A stretch of 64,000 nt of DNA, from assembly GCA_026545225.1 (NCBI GenBank), contig CM048849.1, positions 58,237,836 through 58,301,835 on the forward strand. Direction: 5' to 3'. Below the pieces are notes generated by a model. It was not told the DNA's origin. It saw nothing but the letters and a program-made list of their open reading frames with translations, and ran no database searches. How positions within the stretch are numbered: position 1 is the stretch's first letter; each line of letters opens with the position of its first letter. Both the position numbers and the translations under genes were made by a program. Positions 1-10,400 of the stretch are shown piece by piece. Source of the DNA: Cornus controversa. Taxonomy: Eukaryota > Streptophyta > Magnoliopsida > Cornales > Cornaceae.

Positions 1-130
1 CGCTTTCATCTGTCGTCACCAACCACCATCATTGCCACATTCCACCATTATCATCTCCTCTACCATCACCGCCACCATCATTGCCACTTTTCACCATTAT
101 CACCTCTTCCACCACCACCATTTTTTTTTT
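1..130. repeat. Degenerate CCA/CCACCATCAT-rich repeat
   Basis: Two similar blocks of about 60 bp, each with 'ccaccatcattgccac' followed by 'ttcaccattatca', lie side by side and end in a T-run at 121-130. I see no gene. The CCA-rich style resembles the interior of the inverted-repeat elements near 43-46 kb, so this may be the edge of such an element whose other end is outside the window. Confidence 0.4.
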
Positions 131-756
131 GGGTATGTAAAAGAACGTTTTTCTTTTATTGTAAAAGCCAGCCTTTAATAAAATTATTTGTAAATATATG
201 TCGTTGTATACACATATTTATAGGAATAAAATGGTACAAAATGTATTTCCTTTCAAATTCCCAGATATGCATCTCACCAATTGATAACATGTCCAAAGAC
301 CATACCTTTTTAGCAAATTCAATCGAATAATAAGACCTCAGAATTTCAGTAATGAGAGAGAGTTAATTAGAAGAATTTTTAAATTTAACAATTGCAATTA
401 GCTTCTATACATAATTAATAGAGTAACAACGTGGTTCAAAACACAAACAAAAAATTACAGAACAGAACAGCTAATTACCCAAATTAAACAACAACTCAAA
501 TTCAAATTAGCTTCCTCCACACCCCTACCCATGTCAATGTCACATCCTAGAGAGAGATTTAGACAGAAAAAGGGAAAAAAAAATTGTAACTAAAAATACC
601 CAGACCTTGAAATTCATAACTTCAAACAATATAACCACTGCAAGTTGATTGGGCTTTATTCCCATCTCTTGCACAATCTCTGATCTCTCTCAATGCATTT
701 ATGCACAAGAGCTTAATCCAAGACTTCTAATGAGAGGGTTTTAAAGATGTACAGCA
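131..756. other. AT-rich non-coding stretch 3' of the small gene
   Basis: No coding signal or repeat was recognised. The part next to 757 is probably the 3' untranslated region of the minus-strand small protein gene. Confidence 0.4.
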
Positions 757-969
757 CTAGATGTGACAGCCACAACAGAGGTAGAAGAAACAGAGTGTGG
801 AGACCAAAACAATGGCTTCAAAAACAGAGACAATCTTGAAGAGGAAGTGATCGACGAACCAAAGCTGAAAGCTGAGCCTCTTCCACCGAAACCCAGAACT
901 CCTGAACGTCCAACGCCACGGACTCTTCTTTCCCAGACTCTTGAAGAACAAACTCGGCTTCTTCTCCAT
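757..969 (-). CDS. Small plant protein with one C-terminal membrane segment (70 aa)
   Basis: One-exon minus-strand ORF of 70 codons ending in TAG at 757-759. The frame stays open upstream to 1032, but the ATG at 967-969 (protein MEKKPSLFFKSLGKK...) is chosen because it begins the compact basic region; residues before it are a low-complexity R/E/S run. Residues 1-35 are basic and aromatic (KSPWRWTFRSSGFRWKRLSF). Residues about 43-67 form one hydrophobic segment (FKIVSVFEAIVLVSTL) followed by a Cys-rich end, FYLCCGCHI. This layout, a basic head followed by a membrane segment and a CCGC tail, resembles uncharacterised short plant proteins I have seen before. No function can be given. The opposite strand is also open here but is low-complexity and less protein-like. 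The main uncertainty is that the ORF is so short. Confidence 0.6.
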   Translation of the reverse strand: MEKKPSLFFKSLGKKSPWRWTFRSSGFRWKRLSFQLWFVDHFLFKIVSVFEAIVLVSTLCFFYLCCGCHI

Positions 970-1059
970 CTCTCTCTCTCTACTTTCTCTCTCTATGTTT
1001 TCGGTTCGCTGTGCGGAGGAAGTGCGAGACATTTGGGCTGGTTATAACTTGTAATAAAG

Positions 1060-2150
1060 TGGGCTTTGGATTCTTCGTTGACACGGTTTTGCTAAAACGA
1101 ATTTTGGGTAGGTAATTTGGGGCCGTTTAATAAGGGTGTTTTGGGAACATGAAAAAGGCGAATAAACCGTTCCGCGTTTTCGTGGGTTACGTTACGTGAG
1201 TGGGTCTACAAAAAACTGAAAATTATTTTCCATTTCCACTCCTTTATTGCTTCTTCCACTCAACTCTTATCAAGCAAGAGAAGAGAATGATCAGTAGAGT
1301 GGAAGAAGGAAGCAGATGGGTGGACATAGAGGGTTTTGAGAATATTGTACCGTTAGAGGGCATCATTGCACGAAAAGCTAATTTATAGGGCCGCCTCGAC
1401 AACGTGGCTTTGATTATCTGGCAGCATTTCCGATTCCAGTCAACTTTTTTATTTTTCTATCTTACTTGAAAAAAAAATATAGGTGATAGGTGTATCATGC
1501 ATTGTAGGAAACAAAGGTGTGACTCAATGTCCAGATAAGAGACAGGTTGGAATAGGTCCAGGTCATCAAAACAAGCACTATGATGAGTTGGTTACTCTTT
1601 TTGCCAACGGTCTCAAAAAAACTATTCAAATATTCCATACCAACCAGTACCCACAAGGCAAATCTGTCTCCTCAAATCGTTAAAGCACCCTATAGTATGG
1701 CTTTGGTTGGCATACCAAAGTGTGTAAAACCATCATTCATTACCCTTTTCTTGTTTAAACGGTTTAAATTAAACCTAAGTTGGCATGCTTTAACGAAAGA
1801 CACTCTTTTTTTCCTGGGATTCTTACACGTGGCAGCCGGATGCTTCACTAGGTAGCACTAAGTTTTTTGTTCATCTTTCTTTAGCTTCCTCCATTTGCCA
1901 GAAATTAAGAATTGTGCTTGTATGTCTGTCAGTTATCATGCATGTATATAAAATAATGATTTTTTGGTTGAAGTCTTCAACACGATATATTGGGTTCTGC
2001 AGCACTATTCAACACCTTCGCCTTAATTTCATGTGAATTAATTTTATGTAATGTAGTTGTTTACCTGAATTCTCTTATTTTAGTCTCTTTTTTTTTTTTT
2101 TTTTTTTTTATTACATATCATTTTATTTATTATTTTTAATAATCTTGTCT
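1060..2150. other. Intergenic, no gene recognised
   Basis: Short ORFs at 1200-1388 and 1483-1855 have no recognisable domain and overlap in different frames. A T-run lies at about 2088-2110. The part near 1060-1200 is presumably the promoter of the minus-strand small gene. Confidence 0.4.
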
Positions 2151-2154
2151 TATG

Positions 2155-2606
2155 TTAATTTTGGTCAACCTTTTCATCTCTTACCTTCTATTACAATTAA
2201 CCTTTACGGTTTAATCGATACTTTACTATATCTCCGATGTATATATTCAAACCATTTAAGTCTACCCTCTTTAATTTTCTCACCAATAGATGTTATACTT
2301 AATTTTTCCCTCACACTTTCATTACTAATCCTATTTTTTCTACTCACTCCAATCATTCATTGTAGCATTCTCATTTTCGCCACATGAATGTGCTTAACTT
2401 GTTTATTTTTTAAGGCCCAACATTTTGCTCATATAACATAGTTGGTTTAATAACGGTTCATAAAAATTTTCTTTTAGCCTATTTGTTATTCTTTTATCAC
2501 AGATTATCTCACTAGATTGTCTTTATTTTGTCCAATCCGCTCTAGTTCTACTAATTATATCACTATTTATCTCTTCATCCATTTGTATTATTGACCCTAA
2601 GCAGCG
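2155..2606 (-). mobile_element. Non-LTR retrotransposon (LINE) reverse-transcriptase C-terminal remnant
   Basis: Read on the minus strand from about 2606, the broken translation gives IIQMDEEINSDI, then ICDKRITNRLKENFYEPLL, then about 80 codons later KMRMLQ-MIGVSRKNRISNE and IGEKIKEGRLKWFEYIHRR. These match, in order, the well-known C-terminal stretch of plant LINE reverse transcriptases: 'lGSIiQkDGEId.Dv', 'vLCDrrvPlKLKGKFYRt', 'RMLRWMcG..R.DrirNe' and 'i..KmrE.RLRWFGHV.RR'. Several stops and frameshifts show it is an old fragment. No 5' part (endonuclease or FADD motif) is adjacent. Confidence 0.75.
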
Positions 2607-2722
2607 AAAGTGGTTATTTTAGGTAATTTTTTAGTTTTTAAGTGCTATTATAATACTATTATAATATTTGAAATATTTGATTATTTATTAAATTTACACT
2701 CCATATACTCGATTTTAGTTCG

Positions 2723-5148
2723 TGTCACGCTCCGATTTTCGACACCCGAAAGGGCATGTGAAATGGGAGTGATTGAGTCAAACATTCACCTATAACCACA
2801 TGGATTATCTCAAAACCTTACACAACACGATTACATATGCGTATACTATCACTACTCATCCCAATGGGCCCCACATTGGTCTACACATTCATACATGTCT
2901 ATTCCCAATCCAAAATTTATGAAATTATAAATCAGCCCAGTTTCGATTGGCTGAATACTCTCTTCAATCAGTTGGAACCTGGGTTCAACAGACTTTCAGT
3001 TAGCCAACAAACTGGAATTCATTCCAGTTCAGTCGATCGACTAGAGAGTAGTTTCGGTAGGCTGAAAGAGTATTTTCAGTCAGCTGAAACTCTTATCCGA
3101 TCAACCGAAACAAACCCTCTATAGGCCCCCATTTACAATCTCTCGGGACTTTGGGAGTACTGGTCGATTAGAAGGTTCATCAACTGACTAAAAGAGTAAA
3201 AAACCTGATAATTTCAGTTTTTAAATCCCATTCAAGCTGAAACATGCATCCAACCATCTCACATATTCATATATAACTCTAAGCACGAATAAAACTCAGC
3301 AAAATTTATACATTTAAGCCTTGTAAATACCAATTCTCATACATCACATGAATATGATCTAAAAACATACTTTTATATATGTTTTTCTCAAGTCCTCAAT
3401 GTTTTAAAACATAGGTTGCAAATATACAACTCTACATACATTTATATATAAATTTTTTGTCCAAAATTACATATTATTCTGATTATTTCAACATGCCACA
3501 TGCTGACATGGATAACAATACATGTAATATCCAAAATATATCGAAAGTGCTACTGAGTGCTCCACATGGCCACTCAAATCCCATCTACTATCGGTGCCTT
3601 ATCTGTAAAAAGGTTTGGGGGAGAGGGGTAAGCAAAATAATTAACTCAATAGGAATGCCCCAACCCACCTAGGCATCGACCCGACACTGACCTATATGAT
3701 ATGCAATCATGATGTCGCTACTCTATATGACATATTCAATACTTTCATATCAGATCAACTCAATGCAATTTAGAAATATATGCATTCAAAACATTCACCA
3801 TGTTTAATAGTAAAACACACAAGCATCTTTTAGATATACATCTTCTTCAGTCATAATCCGATACATAAACATGATTAGTCAACTCCAACGGTTATATAAT
3901 GTTGGACAGCTCCGACGACACTCGTATGATTTGGACAACTCCGAAAATCATACATTCTTGGTAATATATTGGTCTTGCCATTGTGATGGGACAACTCTGA
4001 CGATCACAAGATTTTGGACTTCTTTGATTTCTAGGTCTTAGCCTCGGTATGATTGAACCACTCCGACAGTCATACTTTAGTGGGTAATTATACCACTTCT
4101 ATAACATAGTTGGACAACTCCAAACCCCATGTATGACTCACTTGGACAAACCTCCAATATACACATACATACTCATTAGATAAGTGTAACACATAGCATA
4201 TTTTTCATGCTCTTCTATACATATTCATACTTTAAATAGATTTTAGCATGCATTGCATCCTCACTTATCACATATAAACACCTATATGTCCAAATTCACA
4301 CATATGCTTCATACATGTACACTAGGTCATATATGTCAATCTTATGCTCACAATTTCATATCTATTACATGCATACATACACAAACATCATATATCATAA
4401 TATGAACAATATTAACATATATTAAATCACAAAGAAAGAAGAAAAACAATATCTCATAACCCCACCATTCTCCCATACATGCTAACTCAACCAAACCCTT
4501 CTCAAACTCACGAAAACCTAGGAATTGATGAATAAGAAAGAAGAAACACCCCTACCTCAAAATCCAAGCTTCTTCTAGCAAAATCCTATAATTCCTCCAA
4601 ACTTCACCTTGTCAAAATCTGACTTTGTTCTATTCAAACCAAATCCTTCTTCGGGAACTTCCAAATTCAAGCCCAAAACCTCCAATATGTCAAGAGAAGG
4701 AGAAGAGATGAGAGGGAGAGGGAGAGAGAGAGATGATTGGCTATCTCAAATGGCTAGGATTCCAGCCTTGTAGATATTTATAATATCTAGAGCACAAAAT
4801 GACCAAAATGACCCTGGCCCACATACCTTTTCGACCTCCGTTTTTTATTTCGAAAGCGGTTACAGCTTCGAAATCACTTACTTTTAATATTTCGTTTGGT
4901 CCAAAAATAAAAGTAAGTTTTTCTAAAAATTTTTTCAGATTCTTGGACCCACTCGACCCGCGTCCTAAGCCTAGCTGACCCAAAAATTTCAAATTTTAGC
5001 AAACACTCCCAAAAATTCCTCGAACCTTTAAACAAGTTCCTAAACACGTTTTTTACATTTAAAAATATACATAAATCATTTTTAATCCATTTATGACAAA
5101 AATGATGGATAAAAAGAAAATCAGTCAAAATTGGACCCGGTCTCTACA
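2723..5148 (-). mobile_element. 3' LTR (2,426 bp) of a Ty3/gypsy-type element on the minus strand
   Basis: In element orientation the LTR starts TGTAGAGACCGGG (at 5148, going down) and ends GGAGCGTGACA (at 2723), so it has the usual TG...CA ends. Immediately before its start on the minus strand lies a purine tract, AAGGTGGGGAGGT, and then an integrase C-terminus, the normal order pol, PPT, 3' LTR. The interior is non-coding. It has a stretch rich in degenerate 'TGGACAACTCCGA' units (about 3890-4150) and another rich in 'CAGT(T/C)(G/A)(A/G)CTGAAAC' words (about 2935-3240). No second LTR is in the window, so target-site duplication cannot be checked. Confidence 0.75.
3885..4160. repeat. Degenerate tandem repeat inside the LTR (TGGACAACTCCGA motif)
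   Basis: The word (T/G)GGACA(A/G)CTC(C/T)(G/A)A recurs about every 50-70 bp, each followed by an inverted echo of the preceding bases (for example 'gtatgattt...aaaatcatac'). Units are diverged; at least six can be seen. Confidence 0.5.
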
Positions 5149-5161
5149 ACCTCCCCACCTT
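5149..5161 (-). other. Polypurine tract of the gypsy element
   Basis: The minus-strand purine run AAGGTGGGGAGGT directly abuts the LTR start TGTAGAGACC. This is the priming site for plus-strand DNA synthesis in LTR elements. Confidence 0.65.
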
Positions 5162-5635
5162 CAAAAAATTTCGTTCTCAAAATTAGAAACATACCTCAAG
5201 TGGTAAACAACTGGGGGTACTTTGAATGAACCTCTTGTTCCAGTTCCCACGTAGCCTCATTGACTCTATGATGTTTCCAAAGCACTTTGACTAATAAGAT
5301 GGTCTTGTCCCAAATCACTTGCTCTCTATAGTCCAAAATCTAAATTGGCTTCTTTTCATACAGCACGTCACCCTCCACCTCAAGATCTGTCTAATCTAAC
5401 ACATGTGAAGGATTCGACTCATACTTTCTCAACATCGAAATATGAAAATTATTATGCATACTTGACATTTATGGTGGCAATGTCAAGCGATATGCAACCT
5501 CGCCCACACGATCCAATATCTCAAATGGATCCATAAACTGTGGCGACAGCTTGCCACTACGTACAAATCTCATCAAATCTCTCCGTGGCGAGATCTTTAG
5601 AAAGACATGGTCTCCCACCTCAAAACATCCCCTCA
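5162..5635 (-). mobile_element. Ty3/gypsy pol C-terminal remnant (integrase tail and chromodomain-like end)
   Basis: The minus-strand translation starts near 5635 with FEVGDHVFLKISPRRDLMRF, then GKLSPQFMDPFEILDRVGEV, AYRLTLPP, HISMLRKYESNPSHVLD, and near the end ILDYREQVIWDKTILLVKVLW and EATWELEQEVHSKYPQLF. This is the conserved end of gypsy pol: the GPF/Y-type module and the 'ILdrkeq.LRnK.I.lVKVLW..H..eEATWE.E' tail. Frame is kept for long runs but there are internal stops, so it is dead. The rest of pol and gag are missing upstream of about 5640, where an unrelated MITE begins. Confidence 0.8.
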
Positions 5636-5665
5636 ACTGTCACCACTATTATAAAAAAAGAAAAG

Positions 5666-6018
5666 GGGTAAAGTGCAAAAAAAATCTTCTATATAGAAAA
5701 TGTGCAAGAAACACCCATACTATTTGGTATGTTCATATAAATCTTTTTAATTTCTGAATTTGGAGCAAATTGCCTCTATTGCATAAGCTGATAGTAGAAT
5801 TTTTTGAAGACGCAAAAGTACCTTTTTGTCATTTCACATTTTGCCTTTTTACAAAAATATTATTATTAGGGGTACTTTAGTCATTTCATTATTCAATATC
5901 TCTCAAATTGAAGATTTGTCTTTATTTGCACAATTTGAAAAATATAGGGAGTTTTGCAAACAAAATGGAGGTCTTTGCACATTTTTCTATATAGCGGAAG
6001 GATTTTTTGTACTAGACT
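5666..6018. mobile_element. MITE with imperfect terminal inverted repeats (family A, copy 1)
   Basis: The left end reads GGGTAAAGTGCAAAAAAAATC...CTATATAGAAAATGTGCAA. The reverse complement of the right end reads GTACAAAAAATCCTTCCGC then TATATAGAAAAATGTGCAAA, so the outer 45 bp or so are inverted copies. The middle is AT-rich and non-coding. A second copy, inverted relative to this one, lies at 16123-16290. It starts right where the gypsy remnant stops, so it may have inserted into it. No clear target duplication was found. Confidence 0.65.
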
Positions 6019-7190
6019 AAAAAAAAACAAAAAACCCTCATAAATTAACTTTTTGATAGATAAATCTCTAAATTATTATTTGCAATTATTGTCTTTAATG
6101 TGTAGTTGAAATATGACAGAAATATTGTCATGTGTAAGTTACGTGATTTTATTATTTTTATTATGACAATAATACCCTTTTATGACCTATAAACCCTTGT
6201 TAGGTCATGAATGACTGTGTAAGTGTTTGTTGTTTTGATGGAAATGAGAGGAAAAGAAAGGGAATGATTTGAAGAAAACCTTAAAGTTTGTTTCGGTCAG
6301 TTTTTTTTTAAATAGTTCCTAAGAACTCGATTTGCAGCCATGATGAGTTTAAAATTAAAGTTCGGTTCAAGCTCGGCTCGTTTAATAACAAAAATTGTTC
6401 AACATTAATTTGAGTTCATATTCAAGATCAATTTGATTCATTCATTAACTTATAGGAGCCTACACAAGCCTATTTTCATGAACATATGTTGATGAGTTTG
6501 CATTTATAAACCTATACAAACCTATGTGTATGAACTTGTTCTTGGGAGTTTGTTTTCACAAACATATATCGGCTTACACAAACTCGAGTCTAGATGTTTG
6601 GTAATGTCATGCGCTATCAATTTTTTAACATTGCTACAATGCCTTTAAAAATGAAAATTAGAAGTAACAGTTTTGTTTTGAAACTTTCAACTTAAGATTA
6701 ATTGGTTATTTTTTAATATTACTTTTGTTAATCATGCACAAGCAACAATAACACAAAATAATAGAAAGATAAAGAGCACACAAGAATATGAGCCACAACC
6801 CAACAACTTTTATTTTTTGTGAAATAAAAACACGTTCCCAAACACATTTCTTGCTCTTTCTTTTCATTTTTTGTTAAATGACTACATATGACAAAAAAAA
6901 AAAAAAAAAACCAAATTACCAAACATGCCCTTGTTAATTTGCAGTCTAGGAGATGGATTCGGCTTGTGCCGGTTCGGTCTGGAAAGAACTTTCTCTAATC
7001 AAAGTTCTGCTGCAAGTGATAGTAACTTATTTCTCTTTTCGGCATTCTTTCTCAACTCTAAACGAAAATTTATTAAGGGTTTATTAGATCTTTCACTGTA
7101 AGCAGTGGATTTTCGGTTCGGTCGAATCTCAAATTATTGTAAGTTATGTATTTATTGGAAAAAAAACTAATATTTTTCTTTTTCTCTCAC
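6019..7190. other. Intergenic; repeat-like around 6345-6600
   Basis: 6345-6600 holds wording typical of plant interspersed repeats ('ttcggttcaagctcggctcgtttaataac' style, then repeated 'cctatacaaacctat' and 'aaacatat' words). I could not fix its ends. 6893-6911 is an A-run. No gene was seen. The final 200 bp precede the INDH-like gene. Confidence 0.35.
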
Positions 7191-7207
7191 TCAAATGGCT
7201 GTGTTTA

Positions 7208-7390
7208 TTGAATAAGCTAGGAAGTGTTGTTAGGAGTTATGCTACGCAGAGCGGGAAGGAAAGCCTCAAGATTGATGGGGTTAAAGATATAATTGCCGTT
7301 GCTTCTGGTAAAGGCGGTGTCGGCAAGTGCACTACTACTGGTAATTTTGCTCTGTCGCTCTGGTTTTTATTAATTTATTTATCCACATTT

Positions 7391-7439
<49 letters not shown>

Positions 7440-10400
7440 GGGTTTTTCACTAGATGATTACTTATGGCGCGATAAGAAAATTTGATGATTATGTTAATTG
7501 GCTTTTATTGGCTACTGGGTTCTGTAAATTTTGTGAAATTAACGTCTTGCGAATACTACTCCATTTGCTTTTTATTTTTTATTTTTCATGTCAATGATGC
7601 AATGTTGTCAATTTGAGAAGATTATGAATTGGGTTTTAGGGAAAAGATGAAAATTTTCTATGTTAGAACCCCCTTTCTCTTTTCTTTTCGATATACATGT
7701 ATGTGCATGTGCTTCTGTGCGTGTTTGTGTGTGTAACAAGCAAGGAAGTAAATGAAATTCCAAATTAAAAAGATTAATATCGTGATATATAACATCTATA
7801 AGTTAGGTTGTGGCCAGTTAACCCCATCTGTTCTTGAGCATTACAAAGAACCATTGATGACATATAAATTTTGAGTGGCTTTCTTTCACGGGGTAGAGGA
7901 ATAATATATCTTACAGTGGATTGAATTGATGCCCTTTATAAAGCAGACATTAACATCGGTGCATAAGTTGGACATCGAATCAGTGTTTCAATCTAATCTT
8001 CTTAGTCTCTTATATTCTCTTGTTTGATTCTTGTATATGTTTTTTAGTTTTTTGGGGCTTATAGTGGGGGAATAGTTCTCATGTAATTGAAACAATGTTG
8101 TGGGGAATACTGAATATTAAGTTGATGATGTACATTTTCAAATTGTTGCATCTGCAGCACAGTAAGGGGTCTAAAGGTACCGTAAGTTCGTAACTATAGA
8201 GTTGGAAGACTAAATTCAATATATAAAGCTTGTTATCTTTGTAGAGATGATTTAATACTATGTCCACACGTCACATTGTTTGTTTTCACATTACTAAAAC
8301 TAAACGAGGTAACTTCTGTTATTATTGTTACTAATATTACAAACGTTCTCGTTCATACTTATGCAATTTGCAGTTAATTTGGCTGTTGCACTTTCCAGCA
8401 AGTGTCAACTTAAGGTTGGGCTGCTCGGTGCTAATGTATATGGACCGTCTATTCGTACCATGGTAAAAATCCATGGAAAGCCTAAAGTTAGTGTAGGTGA
8501 TGCTTTAATCATCTAAAATTCTCCGTAAGATGTTCTAGAATTTATATTCTCAATGTTATGACATGCTCATAGTGCATATAGGTGAATTGCTAAATGAAGT
8601 TATATATAACAGGTTTCAAATATTAAGTTAATTTATTTGTGTAATGTTTTCCGGTATAAATGATTATGTCACTATGATTCTTGCCCCTTTCACCTCAATT
8701 CTAAGTTTGTTTGTTAAAGCTATCACCTCCCTTTTTTATTTGTCAAAGCAGTCAATGAAATTACATTTTTGCCAAGAATACTTGACAGATCGAATCCAGT
8801 AATCCACCTATATATATATATATATATATAAGTGCATTTTTTTTTTGTGTTTGCACATGTAATATATGATAGGTTTTTTTTGTCTTTTTTCTTATTTTTT
8901 TTAAAGGAAATGACAGTATTCGTGTTAAAGAATAGTAAAAACATGAGGAATAATTTGAGATTTTTTTCAAAATTAAACAGGTAGATTTGGTAGAAAGTAA
9001 AGAAGTTAGTATACATGCTGGTCATCCAAGCGTATAATGACATTAGGCCACTGAATGTGTGGCATGTCCACTGAACTCCTCCAATATAATTTCTCTCATT
9101 TCAACTAGCTAAACAGATCCACATTGGTCGCTCCATTAATTCAAGTCTAATATTTATTCTTCTAAGTGTAATAATCAAGCGTGTTTCTATTTTTACACAC
9201 AAATATTTCTTTTATTACATGCAAATATCTTCAAGCGTGTTTTTTTTTTAATTGGTTTCAAATAGAGCTAGAAATGCCATGCATCTTTTATACAAGCAAC
9301 TCAAACAAGCACCTTATATCCATAGACAAATTGTTAACTATCAATTCAAACAATTTTTGTTTTTAATACGACAAGAACAAATTGCTAACTATTTTTAGAT
9401 TAGTTTTAAATGAGGTTTTGATTCAAGTGTTCTTCTGTAAAACAGATTGAGAATCATATATTCTGATGTTGCTATGCATTCCACCGGTTTAATAAACTAC
9501 AAGCTTCATTTCGGCCATAGATAATAGTCAAGGAGCAAGAAAGCGTAAAAGGGTCTGGAAGATGAGGTAGGAAAGTAACAAATCAGTAGTTGTGCCGATT
9601 TGTAGCAGTATATGTGTGTGTATTGTATTGGGAGCTGTAGGATTTCCCTACTGGATGACCAAAATTTGTTTGTGATGTCAATTACTTGGCTAAAGTTAAC
9701 CGAGTTGGCAAAGAAAGAAGGGGTAGAAAAAACACCCATGCCAGAGATATATTCAAGTTGCATTCCAGGAATATATTATTGTTTCAGTTAAATGATCAAG
9801 TTTTACAGGCTGAACCTCCTGCTTGTATCACTTATGTTTTTTTGTAACAAATTTTAACATGTTTCTTTTAATGTACATATTGCCATATCCCCAGCTTTAA
9901 TGTCAAGCTGGTTCTGGATTTTATGTAGTTTTTTTGGTAAACTGGGCAAGTGGATTTTTATGTAGCTGGTAACCTTTGTGGTCTATTATTTACTGCTTAT
10001 TGAATCTTGACTAATGCCTTGGGGGATATTTTGTTCTGGATATAACTGTCCAGCAGGTAAGAAAATGGTTCCTATTGAAAACCATGGAATCAGGTGTATG
10101 TCAATTGGATTTCTTGTGGAGGAAGATGCCTCAATTGTGTGGAGAGGTCCTATGGTATTTATTCATCATATTTTACTGTTTAAGTTTGTCTTTGTTCTTT
10201 TAGCATTTGCTTTTTCACATTTTTTTTTTCATTTTTTAAGTGCAATCGAACTACTTATATTTGCAAAACGCTGGCCGTTTAGAAAGATTCAGTGGGTGAT
10301 TTTATTTAGGTTAATGTGGTTAGACTAATAGATCACTATCACCTGTTTAAGGGTGTGGTGTTATTATAACATTTGTTGCCTTAACTGGAATTTGATGTAT

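Noticed and set aside
763-1047. 94-codon plus-strand ORF opposite the small membrane protein
   Set aside because: Low-complexity E/P/L-rich text without a domain; the minus-strand frame is more protein-like.
4741-5128. Two overlapping minus-strand ORFs in the gypsy LTR
   Set aside because: LTR sequence, not conserved protein text; boundaries of the LTR enclose both.
5826-6020. ORF resembling one at 16003-16248 (shared LSLFAQ text)
   Set aside because: Similarity is real but is due to two copies of a non-coding MITE, not a protein family.
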